Part shown: one piece after another, positions 1 through 8,300 of the stretch | Numbering within the stretch: position 1 is the stretch's first letter | How the letters are laid out: every line of letters starts with the position of its first letter | IMG/VR virus record: IMGVR_UViG_3300021137_000083 | Span: 1-26,272 of that record | From: a virus | Strand: one strand, 5' to 3' | DNA length: 26,272 bases | The notes under the pieces: generated by a model | The model's input: the letters and a program-made list of their open reading frames with translations, nothing else | What the model was told of the DNA's origin: nothing | Databases searched by the model: none | Position numbers and translations under genes: made by a program

Positions 1-26
1 GCCGGGGTTATGGCCGCTTGATGGTC

Positions 27-86
27 AGATAGGGCTGCATAGGGCTAGATAGACAGTTACCCCACAACTTCACCAACTCTCACCAA
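27..86. repeat. Two pairs of 10-base-period direct repeats
   Basis: ATAGGGCT occurs at 29-36 and 39-46, framed by AGATAG at 27-32 and 47-52. TCACCAA occurs at 70-76 and 80-86. Both pairs repeat with a 10-base period, close to one helical turn, as in small iteron or operator clusters. All three forward frames close within the first 55 bases, so this part is probably not the end of a longer upstream gene on the + strand. Function is unknown. Confidence 0.4.
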
Positions 87-90
87 TTCC

Positions 91-111
91 CCGAATAAGT
101 AAATAATTCGG
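91..111. other. Inverted repeat in the leader
   Basis: CCGAAT at 91-96 pairs with ATTCGG at 106-111 around a 9-base AT-rich loop. It could close an upstream transcript, but no T-run follows, so an intrinsic terminator is not shown. A second weak stem (CTACG 175-179 with CGTAG 188-192) lies downstream. I see no gene or other convincing signal between about 112 and 335. Confidence 0.35.
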
Positions 112-335
112 CCTATAACATTTAAGAAACGATCAATAACCGGCAAGAGATGGCGTGATCCCAAGCTCGCTTTCCTACGGCGTTGAGCGTAGAAGAAAAG
201 TATTGCCCTAGCGTGGGAAAATGAGTCATCGACCGGGGGACTTTTAATAAACGCGCGCCGTGTATGTAACTATCACCCCAATGATTTTTTCTAAATAAAT
301 GGGGGCAGCTACAAAAATTCTTTTTTATGAAGTAG

Positions 336-362
336 GCGTAAAATAATGACTTTATGTATTGT
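336..362. other. dif-like sequence, candidate Xer-type att site
   Basis: The core reads ATAATG (343-348), three bases, then TTATGT (352-357). Bacterial dif sites have ATAATG, four bases, then TTATGT, with 11-base XerC and XerD arms around a 6-base centre. Here the right arm (352-362) keeps the six inner XerD-arm bases. The left arm (336-346) keeps only the inner ATAA, and the centre is 5 bases, one shorter than usual. The window also encodes a tyrosine recombinase with a Xer-like C-terminus at 22984-23790. The match is partial, so this is a candidate only. Confidence 0.25.
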
Positions 363-375
363 GACTAAGATCACA
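360..375. promoter_or_regulatory. CRP/GlxR-type operator palindrome
   Basis: TGTGA (360-364), six bases, TCACA (371-375) is a perfect match to both half-sites recognised by CRP-family regulators, including the actinobacterial homologue GlxR. The centre (about 367.5) lies roughly 58-60 bases before the start expected from the -10 element at 414-419. This is close to the position of class I CRP activator sites. The site match is seen; binding and activation are inferred. Confidence 0.5.
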
Positions 376-412
376 CACCTCAAGGCGGGACAAAAGGCAA
401 ATTTCCCACCTT

Positions 413-420
413 ATACAATA
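413..420 (+). promoter_or_regulatory. Probable late promoter -10 element
   Basis: TACAAT at 414-419, within ATACAATA (413-420), fits a sigma-70/SigA -10 box. No convincing -35 TTGAC lies 16-18 bases upstream, which would suit an activator-dependent promoter. The predicted start is about base 426, at the foot of the first hairpin of the leader. The same eight bases recur before the glycosyltransferase gene (17759-17766). Confidence 0.45.
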
Positions 421-424
421 TAGA

Positions 425-608
425 GGGGTTTGTGAGGCGCAGTGGCAAACCCCGACAGTACGGACGCTTCCAGCGTCCTTCCGATGGCCGAAGGTTCTAC
501 CGAAGGCCAGCGCTCCGGGCGTAGCCCTTCGCTTTAAGGGTTGGCGGCGTTACACGCCACCCATAGGTTATTTCCCAATGGGAACCATAGGCACCGCCCC
601 AAGGGCGG
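425..608 (+). ncRNA. Hairpin-array leader: candidate structured RNA or packaging-site element
   Basis: About seven successive small stem-loops fill this stretch. (1) GGGGTTTG 425-432 with CAAACCCC 446-453. (2) GGACGCT 462-468 with AGCGTCC 472-478, loop TCC. (3) GGCC 486-489 with GGCC 505-508, enclosing a symmetric GAA/GAA internal loop and a GGT/ACC stem with loop TCT. (4) GGGC 517-520 with GCCC 524-527, loop GTA, or alternatively CCCTT 525-529 with AAGGG 536-540. (5) GGCGT 546-550 with ACGCC 554-558, loop TAC. (6) TTCCC 572-576 with GGGAA 580-584, loop AAT. (7) CCGCCC 594-599 with GGGCGG 603-608, loop CAA. Most loops are exactly three bases and every stem sequence differs, so these are not copies of one repeat. 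The array starts at the predicted transcription start and stops 10 bases before the terminase ribosome-binding site. It may be a stabilising 5' leader, a packaging signal, or a separate RNA placed like the phi29 packaging RNA. Confidence 0.5.
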
Positions 609-634
609 CGCAGAATTTAAGGTGGGTGAATTGT

Positions 635-2536
635 ATGGCTAAGCCATCGGCTAATAAATACAAGATCGCACCAGATAGCAAAGTGCCTGCTCCGCAGGCC
701 AAGCAAACGATCTTAGAAATGATCACCAAAGGCTATTCCATCGCGGACGCAGTCCGCGCGACTGGAAAGTCAATTAAGTCCTACGAGTACTATCGCGCCT
801 CTGACGCTCAGTTTAAAGAGGCGGTGGACTTAGCTCGGGCAGTCCAGCGCCGAGATGGGGTTATCAGCGAAGAGGATGCTTCGATCAGCTTCGAGGATTT
901 TCGAGCCAAGTACCTCAACTCCAAGACCTTTGATCATCAACGTAACATTATCTCGATGCTTGAAGAGGGTAAGCCTGCTTGGATTCACCCAAGCATGCGG
1001 TACGAAGAGGGCTTTCCAAATTACGTGCTGGTGAACATGCCACCGGAACATGCCAAGTCCATGACGGTCAGCATTGACTACATCACCTATCGGATCTGTA
1101 TCGATCCGAACATCCGTATCAAGATCGTGTCTAAGACCTTGACCATGGCGAAGGACTTTCTTTACGCGGTGAAGCAGCGGCTTACTCAGCCCGCTTACGC
1201 GGAACTTCAGCGGCGTTATGCCCCAGCGGATGGCTACAAAGAAGCATCGGACAAGTGGACGCAGGATGCGATCTACCTTGAACGCGACTCGGGCGAAAAA
1301 GACCCTACCCTGCAAGCCTTGGGTATCGGCGGCCAGATTTACGGTGCTCGCGCAGACTTGATCGTTCTTGATGACTGCGTGACCTTGTCTAACTCAAATG
1401 AGTATGAGAAGCAGATCCGATGGATCCAGCAGGAAGTGCTTACCCGTGTCGGTCCAACGGGAAAGATTTTAGTTGTCGGTACCCGCGTAGATCCTATTGA
1501 TCTATATCGCGAGATGCGTAACCCTGATCGCTATCCAGATGGCAAGTCCCCTTGGACATATCTGGCTATGCCAGCGGTTCTTGACTTTGCCGATGATCCA
1601 AAGGACTGGAAAACCCTCTGGCCCCGCTCAGACAAGCCTTGGCTTGGAGATGACGCGAATATAGGCGAGGACGGATTGTACCCACGCTGGGACGGTCCTA
1701 ACCTTCGTAAGCGTCGCGGTGTGCTTGACCCAAAGACTTGGGCGATGGTTTATCAACAGCAGGATGTGGACAGTGAAGCTGTCTTTGCACCCGAGGCTGT
1801 TCGCGGTTCGGTGTCAGGCATGAGAGCCATTGGCCCTCTTAGCCCCGGCTCTCCCGGTCATCCAAAGACCTTGGGTGGCAATTACACCATCTGCTCAATG
1901 GACCCAGCCATGTCGGGCGATACGTTCTCGATTGCCTATGCTGGCGATATTACAACTCAAAAGCGTTATGTCCTAGAGGCAAGTCGTATGCCCGCTCCTA
2001 CGCCACAGCGTATTCGCGAGCTGATCTTTGAGTGGACTGAGAAGTACAAGCCATCAGTTTGGGTTATTGAGAAGAACGCATTTCAATTGTTCTTGACAAT
2101 GGACGAAGAGATTAACCGCTACCTTGCTTCACGCGGTATTCGTTTGGTTCAGCACTATACCGGTGCCAACAAGATGGATGCAGAATTTGGCGTAGCCTCA
2201 ATGGCTCCGCTATTTGGAACAATTGACAAGCTCGGCAGCCACATGGGTAACAACCTTATTGACTTGCCACGCAGCGACAATGAAGGCGTTAAGTCGCTCA
2301 TCGAGCAATTGATCACTTGGTCCGCTGGTACCAAAAATAAGCAGGATGGTTGCATGGCGCTCTGGTTTGCAGAAACTCAGATGCGCGATTACATCAACCA
2401 GTCAGGAGCCTATGGCGGCTCCTTTATTAAAAACCCATTCCAAACACGCGATCAAATATCGCGTCGTAGGGTTATCAACATTGAAGACTATCAACGCGAA
2501 AAAGAAAAATTAGCGGCTAACGGGGGTTACCTATAG
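635..2536 (+). CDS. terL: Terminase large subunit with N-terminal helix-turn-helix
   Basis: The 633-residue DNA-packaging motor cuts concatemers and pumps DNA through the portal. ATPase motifs are visible: a variant Walker A (PPEHAKS, about residues 136-142), Walker B (LIVLDD, 242-247) and a coupling-type GTR (282-284). The C-terminal RNase H-like nuclease shows an acidic triad in DPAMSGD (D423), VIEKNA (E479) and KQDGC (D571). Residues 26-70 form a separate helix-turn-helix (KGYSIADAVRATGKS) of the kind found in small terminase subunits, and no separate terS is seen in the window. I chose the ATG at 635 because AAGGTGG (619-625) sits 9 bases upstream. A longer in-frame start at 578 lies in the loop of a leader hairpin and lacks a ribosome-binding site. 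The stop overlaps the portal start by one base (TAGTG). Terminase identity is near certain; the terS-fusion reading is inference. Confidence 0.95.
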   Translation: MAKPSANKYKIAPDSKVPAPQAKQTILEMITKGYSIADAVRATGKSIKSYEYYRASDAQFKEAVDLARAVQRRDGVISEEDASISFEDFRAKYLNSKTFDHQRNIISMLEEGKPAWIHPSMRYEEGFPNYVLVNMPPEHAKSMTVSIDYITYRICIDPNIRIKIVSKTLTMAKDFLYAVKQRLTQPAYAELQRRYAPADGYKEASDKWTQDAIYLERDSGEKDPTLQALGIGGQIYGARADLIVLDDCVTLSNSNEYEKQIRWIQQEVLTRVGPTGKILVVGTRVDPIDLYREMRNPDRYPDGKSPWTYLAMPAVLDFADDPKDWKTLWPRSDKPWLGDDANIGEDGLYPRWDGPNLRKRRGVLDPKTWAMVYQQQDVDSEAVFAPEAVRGSVSGMRAIGPLSPGSPGHPKTLGGNYTICSMDPAMSGDTFSIAYAGDITTQKRYVLEASRMPAPTPQRIRELIFEWTEKYKPSVWVIEKNAFQLFLTMDEEINRYLASRGIRLVQHYTGANKMDAEFGVASMAPLFGTIDKLGSHMGNNLIDLPRSDNEGVKSLIEQLITWSAGTKNKQDGCMALWFAETQMRDYINQSGAYGGSFIKNPFQTRDQISRRRVINIEDYQREKEKLAANGGYL

Positions 2537-4326
2537 TGCTTGAGATTGATGTAATTTCGGACAAGCTCCGAAAGTTACGTGCGCACTACTTCACACGTGA
2601 TTCACGTTATGACGATCTATTGGCGATCCGTCAGGGCAAGATCGATCAGGTCTTCCCGGGTATGTTCTCAGAGGACTATCCAAAGCCTATGATCGCAAAC
2701 TTTATCGACGTTGCTGCACGTGACGTTGCCGAAGTTATCGCCCCGCTTCCTGCTTTCAATTGCATGACCACCAACACCACATCAGACCTTTCTCGCAAGC
2801 GGGCTGATAAGCGCACCATGATTGCTGCTGGTTATCGCGACACAGCCAACTTGCAGACCATGATGTACACCGGTGCTGATCGCTACCTCACCTTTGGCTG
2901 GCTCCCATTCCTCATTGAAGCGGATTACGAGAACAAGCGCCCAATGATTCGCATCGATTCTCCTATCGGTGCCTACCCAGAGTTTGACAGATTCAACCGC
3001 CTTGTTTCATATTCAAAGCGTTACGTCAAGACTGTACGCGAATTGATCAATGACTTTCCTGAGCATGAAAATGTTATCCGCGGTCAGTTTGAGAACCGCA
3101 ACTCTGAGCGCATCCTTGAGATGTATCGCTATCAGGATAAAGAACAACTAGTCTTATTCTTGCCTGAGCGCAACAACTTTGTCCTTTCACGTGTAATGAA
3201 CGAGCTTGGCGAAATTCCAGTGGCCATTGCCCTTCGTCCCGGCGTTGATTCAGATGAGCATCAGCGTGGTCAGTTTGATGACATTATGTGGGTACAGGTT
3301 GCTCGCTCACGCTTTGCTTCTCTTGCCCTTGAGGCAGCACAGAAGGCAGTGCAGGCACCATTTGCTTTGCCATCAGATGTTAACGTTCTTGAGATTGGTC
3401 CAGATGCGACTATTCGCTCTGCTAATCCACAGCAGATCCGTCGTGTCGATCTTAACGTTCCACCGGGAATTTTCCAAGAGAATGAAATTCTCGATCAGGA
3501 AATGCGTACTGGCTCACGTTATCCAGAAGGCCGACTTGGTCAGCAGTCTGGTTCTATCGTCACTGGTCGTGGCGTTGAAGCGCTCATGGGTGGCTTTGAT
3601 ACACAGGTCAAGACAGCACAAGGCGTATTTGCAGAAACATTCAAAGAAGTTATGCGTCTATGTTTCAAGATGGACGAAAAACTCTTTGGCGATGTAACCA
3701 AGGAAGTACGCGGCATTAACGCCGGTGCTCCATATCAGATCACATACAAGCCAGCAGATGACATTCGTGGAGATTACTCTTGCGATGTTACCTACGGCAT
3801 GATGGCTGGTCTTGATCCAAACCGCGCATTGGTATTCGGATTACAGGCACGTGGCGATAAGTTAATCTCACGCGACTTTCTCCGCCGTCAAATGCCTTGG
3901 GAACTTAACGTTACCCAAGAAGAAGAACGTGTTGAAGTTGAAGAATTACGCGACAGCCTTATGGCTGCCGTTGCTTCGTATGCAAACGCATTACCGCAAA
4001 TCGCAATGCAAGGCGGTGACCCATCTAAGGTCATCAACGCCATTGCTCAGGTGATTCAAGGCCGTCAAAAAGGCGATCCTATTGAAGAGATTGTCATGCA
4101 AGCATTTGCTCCTGCACCAGCACCACAGGCACCACAACAGCCTGCTGGTATGCCGGGAGCAGAGCAAGGACAGCCAACACCCGGAGCACAGCCGGGGCAA
4201 CCACCAATGGCACAAGGCGCGCCGCAAGGCCAAGGTGGCAATGCTTTGCAAAGCCTGTTAGCAGGCCTTTCGTCTTCTGGTAACCCGCAGTTAGCTGCAT
4301 CGGTTAGCAGACGCTCACCCGCCTAA
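2536..4326 (+). CDS. Portal protein
   Basis: The 596-residue protein forms the ring at the capsid vertex through which DNA passes. Support comes from its place directly after terL, its length, and portal-like features. The N-terminal half has an alpha-helical segment (MIANFIDVAARDVAEVI, about 56-72). A central region has alternating strands and helices, and a long helical stretch around 260-275 (SRFASLALEAAQKAVQ) is followed by TGSRYPEGRLGQ. The last ~65 residues are a Pro/Gln/Gly-rich low-complexity tail, probably disordered and facing the head interior. Translation starts at a GTG that shares its first base with the terminase stop, so the two are likely translationally coupled. The exact portal subfamily cannot be assigned by eye. 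Confidence 0.85.
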   Translation: MLEIDVISDKLRKLRAHYFTRDSRYDDLLAIRQGKIDQVFPGMFSEDYPKPMIANFIDVAARDVAEVIAPLPAFNCMTTNTTSDLSRKRADKRTMIAAGYRDTANLQTMMYTGADRYLTFGWLPFLIEADYENKRPMIRIDSPIGAYPEFDRFNRLVSYSKRYVKTVRELINDFPEHENVIRGQFENRNSERILEMYRYQDKEQLVLFLPERNNFVLSRVMNELGEIPVAIALRPGVDSDEHQRGQFDDIMWVQVARSRFASLALEAAQKAVQAPFALPSDVNVLEIGPDATIRSANPQQIRRVDLNVPPGIFQENEILDQEMRTGSRYPEGRLGQQSGSIVTGRGVEALMGGFDTQVKTAQGVFAETFKEVMRLCFKMDEKLFGDVTKEVRGINAGAPYQITYKPADDIRGDYSCDVTYGMMAGLDPNRALVFGLQARGDKLISRDFLRRQMPWELNVTQEEERVEVEELRDSLMAAVASYANALPQIAMQGGDPSKVINAIAQVIQGRQKGDPIEEIVMQAFAPAPAPQAPQQPAGMPGAEQGQPTPGAQPGQPPMAQGAPQGQGGNALQSLLAGLSSSGNPQLAASVSRRSPA

Positions 4327-4367
4327 CGTTACGAGTGAGAAAACCAATTCCCTATAGGAGATAAAAA

Positions 4368-4574
4368 ATGGCAGTATTCAAATCAAATCTACAGTCACCA
4401 CCAGTTAAGGTGGCAATGCAGGGTGGAATGGGATCATCTGAGGCGACAACTCAGAAGACCGGCATGCAAGATGCACCATCAGCAAAGTCAACTGGCAAGT
4501 CAGACATTAAGTTCACAGTCCAGCCATCTGGCACACGCGGCTCTGGCACAACTGCTGGAAAGCCACGCGCTTAA
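4368..4574 (+). CDS. Small hypothetical phage protein
   Basis: 68 residues, polar and Ser/Thr/Gly/Lys-rich with no hydrophobic core, so probably disordered. A strong ribosome-binding site (AGGAG, 4356-4360) stands 7 bases before the ATG, which makes expression likely. It sits between portal and internal virion genes and so may be a minor head component. I do not recognise a family. Confidence 0.7.
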   Translation: MAVFKSNLQSPPVKVAMQGGMGSSEATTQKTGMQDAPSAKSTGKSDIKFTVQPSGTRGSGTTAGKPRA

Positions 4575-4577
4575 TCA

Positions 4578-4796
4578 ATGTATGACGAAGAGAGCGATAA
4601 CGCCAATCAGGTGTTATCCGTCTGGGATGTTGTCGCTCTCTTTGCACATTTGTTAAAAGATTTATTTGTAAGTTTTGCAAAGTTTTTTGATGTATTGAGC
4701 AATATGTTTCTACATCAAGCAAATGTCGCGGAAGAGCAAAAACTCTTTCACGATGATGTTGTCCGAACCATTGAAACAATTATAGAGGGTGAGTGA
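4578..4796 (+). CDS. Small hypothetical amphipathic protein
   Basis: 72 residues with an acidic N-terminus (MYDEESDN). A strongly hydrophobic, Phe-rich stretch follows (about 16-45, VVALFAHLLKDLFVSFAKFF), then an acidic helix. The spacing of charged residues suits an amphipathic helix or membrane-associated peptide more than a clean transmembrane segment. The ATG follows the previous stop by three bases and has no clear ribosome-binding site, so translation probably depends on coupling. Its 3' end overlaps the region carrying the next gene's ribosome-binding site. Function unknown. Confidence 0.6.
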   Translation: MYDEESDNANQVLSVWDVVALFAHLLKDLFVSFAKFFDVLSNMFLHQANVAEEQKLFHDDVVRTIETIIEGE

Positions 4797-4798
4797 TT

Positions 4799-5302
4799 AT
4801 GGCAGGCAAAGGCGGCTATCAAGCTCCAGCACGTCCCGCTGTTCAATCAGGCCCCGGGGCTTTAAGCCAACGCACCGATGGCGGACCTGCATCAAAGCAA
4901 GCAATGCGTTACATCTCTGGCATGCCTAATTACGGCGATGGTCAGGACATGATGCAGATCCAAGGCGGCGCTCCTATGGCCGCTACGCCTTCTCCTGCTG
5001 CACAAACAGCGCAGGGTGGGCAACAGCAAGGTGGCATGGCTGTACCGCCAGAAGGTTTTATTGGAGCGCATCAACCAAGCGCTGCCGATAATGCTTTGGC
5101 ACCAGTTGCCACGCAACAACAGCAGGCTAATAATGGTATTCAGAGTGCGCTATTTTTGCTAAACTCTTTGGGTGATAATGCTTCACAGCAGGTTAAGTCC
5201 ATTCGCAATGTACTTGCCGCCCACCTAATGAATCAGTCACAAGCAGGAACAGCACCTACTGCACCATCACCAGCGGCTCAGCCAATGGCGGGTGGACAGT
5301 AG
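4799..5302 (+). CDS. Hypothetical Gln/Ala/Pro-rich virion-associated protein
   Basis: 167 residues. The N-terminus is basic and Gly-rich (MAGKGGYQAPARPAV), the middle is low-complexity Ala/Gln/Gly, and a short helical domain lies at about 118-145 (IQSALFLLNSLGDNASQQV). The ATG at 4799 is preferred over the GTG at 4793 because GAGGGTG (4785-4791) is 7 bases before 4799 but only 1 base before 4793. The position between portal and giant virion protein suggests a minor head role, possibly with internal proteins. No family is recognised with confidence. Confidence 0.7.
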   Translation: MAGKGGYQAPARPAVQSGPGALSQRTDGGPASKQAMRYISGMPNYGDGQDMMQIQGGAPMAATPSPAAQTAQGGQQQGGMAVPPEGFIGAHQPSAADNALAPVATQQQQANNGIQSALFLLNSLGDNASQQVKSIRNVLAAHLMNQSQAGTAPTAPSPAAQPMAGGQ

Positions 5303-5305
5303 CCT

Positions 5306-8300
5306 ATGGCAGATACATTTAAGCCAGCACCTTCGCCAACATATACGCCATCACCAGAAGCAAGCACACTCGCTGCCAATCTTGATGCTATTGGCAAGGC
5401 TGGCCACACTAATCTTAACCCTCTTGCGCAGACAACAGTTGCGCAGAACGCGGGTAGCACACAAAGCGTTGTCGATCATGCTGGTTTAATTAGCCAAGCA
5501 ACTCAACAGACTACGCCAGAAAAATCAATTTCTGAACCTGCCATTAACAACAATCCCGGCCTTTTACAGATGGCTGCTTCATTCCTGCATCACCAATATG
5601 GCCCAATTCCAGTCCTTACATCTGACGTTGGCAATATCCAGATGGGTTTGCAAGCTAAAGGATACGGCAAAGGCTTGCCGCTTAATGTCTGGAATACCAA
5701 CTGGCAGCAAGCTCTTAACCAACACGCGTATGATGTAACAACTGCCCCTACTTTGGGTAATGTCAAATCTCTTCCACTTTGGGAAAAAGTTATCAATGAG
5801 ATTAACGTACCCGGATGGTCTTCAACTATCGTTCATTCTGTAGCAAATTATGTTCAGCATATGCCAGAAATGGGTCGCCGTTTGCTTTCAACGGCAATTG
5901 GAACAGGCATTATCGGAGAAGCTGCCAGATTATCTGGTGGCGCTAGCGCTCAAGCCAAAATTGAATCTGGCGTAGAGCAAGCACTTGGTGGCAATCTAAC
6001 GCCACAACAAGCACAACAAACTGAAGTTCAGCGCCATGTCGCCGCACTTGGCGATCTTCTTGGACTTGTGACTCTTTCTGGTACCGGCAAAGCACTTGCT
6101 ACATCAGTTGGCGAAGTTGGCAAATCTTTACTTGCAGATACTGCTGCAAAAGAAAGCATACCTGCTGCTGCTAAAGCGTTGGTTACTCGTTCACTGCCAG
6201 AATCTGCCGCTGCAACTCCTACATTCTTTGTATCTAAAAGCCTTTATCAAGGTGGTGTAGAAGGCGCTAAAGGTGCAGGCGCTCTTCGTTGGATGGAAAA
6301 CATTCCAGTATTAAAGAGCATGCTTCCTGCCATTGATGCAATGGATACGCCCGGTTCGCTGTATTACAGACTAGCTATGCAAAAAGCATCGCTTATGCGC
6401 AATCCTATTTGGCAAGTAGCTGCTCAGGCTCAAGCAAAAGGTTCTATTGCTGGTCTTGGCCTTATGGGCATTGGCGAAGTAGAACAAAAAGCCGGCATTA
6501 ACGAGCAAGATGCTAACCTTGCCGCTCCATATCAAGGCACTTTGGCTAACGCTGTCAATTATATTTCAATGTTTATGGGCCACCCAACTATTGGGCTAAA
6601 GGCTACCCAGAATGTTGGTCAGGTTGTTGACGCTGCTCATGGCGCATTGAGCGACACACTTGGTCCAATCAACATGGATTATGTTCTTAAAAAGGGCTTA
6701 GGTATTTCCCTAAGCGATCTTCAAAAGAATCTTAACCATGAAAACGTAAATGACCACTTCCTTAATACAAAGGTCAATCAATACGCTGCCGCTCACTATG
6801 CAGATGATTTGCTCTCGCAGGCTGTCAGCAGCGGTGCAGTAGATCGCAACAGTACAGAAGCTGCAAATCTTTTCAAGCAATATCGGCGCGATGCTATGAA
6901 GGATCCAACTGGTATTCTTGCTCCTGCTCGCGAATCTCTTATTCGCCAACCAGATGTTCTTGCAAATTACTTCAAGCGAGATTTTGCTGGTCAGTTGGGC
7001 GCAAATGTTCGTAAAGGCGTAACCGAGTCTTACGATATTAACGATAAGAACAAAGAGCGTTTTTACAATGCTATGCGTAATCTTTTCTCAACCAAGTCTG
7101 ACATGTCTGTCATTCTTTCTCCTGAAGTTCGCAACCTTGTACATGGTTCTCGCGTACAGGCAAGCACAGAAGATCTTCTTTCGCATGCTTTGCGCGAAGA
7201 TTGGGGCAAGCGTCAAACCCCATTTAATGAGCTTGTCAAAAGCAAAGTTGAGGCTCAGCCAGTTGCCGAAGGTTCAAAGGCAATGGTTTACCAAGGCAAG
7301 GCTATGCCGCCTTTGTACCACGTTAACCGTAGCGTTAGCGAATACATGCCAGATGCTGCAACCCTTGAGTCTAATACTCGCTTTGGTAAGGGCATTAAGG
7401 CAACAGATGATGCTGCCATTGCTGGCCGCACCCACACCAACGTTTATACTCTTCGTTACAACCCAGTCAATAATGAAGAGCCAACATTCCTTGATCTAAC
7501 AAAATCAGGTCAAGCGCCAGCAGTTGCTGCTAAGTTGAGCGCTTTGCAAGCCACTGGCCAGACTCGTAATGAACTTGGCTTGATCGGTAAAACTCCAAAA
7601 GAGTATAGCCCTGAATACAAGACACTTGCCAAAATGCTCAAGAACAAGGCAGATTACTCTGGTTCAGATATTCTTGATGCTTACCGCAGCGCTCTTAAAG
7701 CCGCTGCCCGTATTAGCCCAGCAGAAATTGACAAGCGCATTTCAGATGTAACTAGCGCCGCAATGTCAGCAGATGGTCACGCTGGATTTAAGTTTGTAAA
7801 CCGTGCTGGCAATGTAACCCATGTGGTCAATAGTGATCGCGCTATTGCCAACATGACCCAACTTGATCCTTCTCTTACTAGAGACAGCATTATTCCGGGC
7901 TACCTCAAGACTCACAATGTTAACGAGCCGGGTGTAATCGGCCTTGCCCGTAATGATACTTTTATTCAGCAAGATGCTCAGAAGGCTGCCAATGCTTTCT
8001 TTAGCCGCTTAAATAAAGCAGGCTATGATCAAGAAGTTGCGCAAGCGCAATCAACTTTGCAACTTGAAGGCAAGCAACTTGCCAAAAACCCAAACATAGA
8101 ACTTAATGCCCCGCTTCCAAAATTAGATCCACAAAACCTTAACAAAGAAGCACTCAATGTGCTTAACGAGGCTCGCGGTATTCTTATTAAGAAGTTGGGC
8201 TTTGACTCACTTCAAATCAATAAGTTGGATCCAATTGGCGCAGTTTCTTTGCTTTATCGCGAGTCACATGGTTTAGCCTCTGAGGCTATGTTGCCTGTTA

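Noticed and set aside
477-530. Possible tRNA in the hairpin region
   Set aside because: A GGTTCTACC segment recalls a T arm, but no cloverleaf, anticodon stem or acceptor pairing can be built.
578-634. Longer terminase start at 578
   Set aside because: It lies in the loop of a leader hairpin with no ribosome-binding site, whereas the ATG at 635 follows AAGGTGG at good spacing.
830-1315. 161-residue antisense frame
   Set aside because: Lies wholly within the terminase gene, has no ribosome-binding site or recognisable domain, and is best explained as a shadow.
3206-3697. 163-residue alternative forward frame inside portal
   Set aside because: Out-of-frame shadow of the portal gene with no start signal.
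4793-4798. GTG start at 4793 for the 167-residue protein
   Set aside because: The ribosome-binding site is too close; the ATG at 4799 has suitable spacing.
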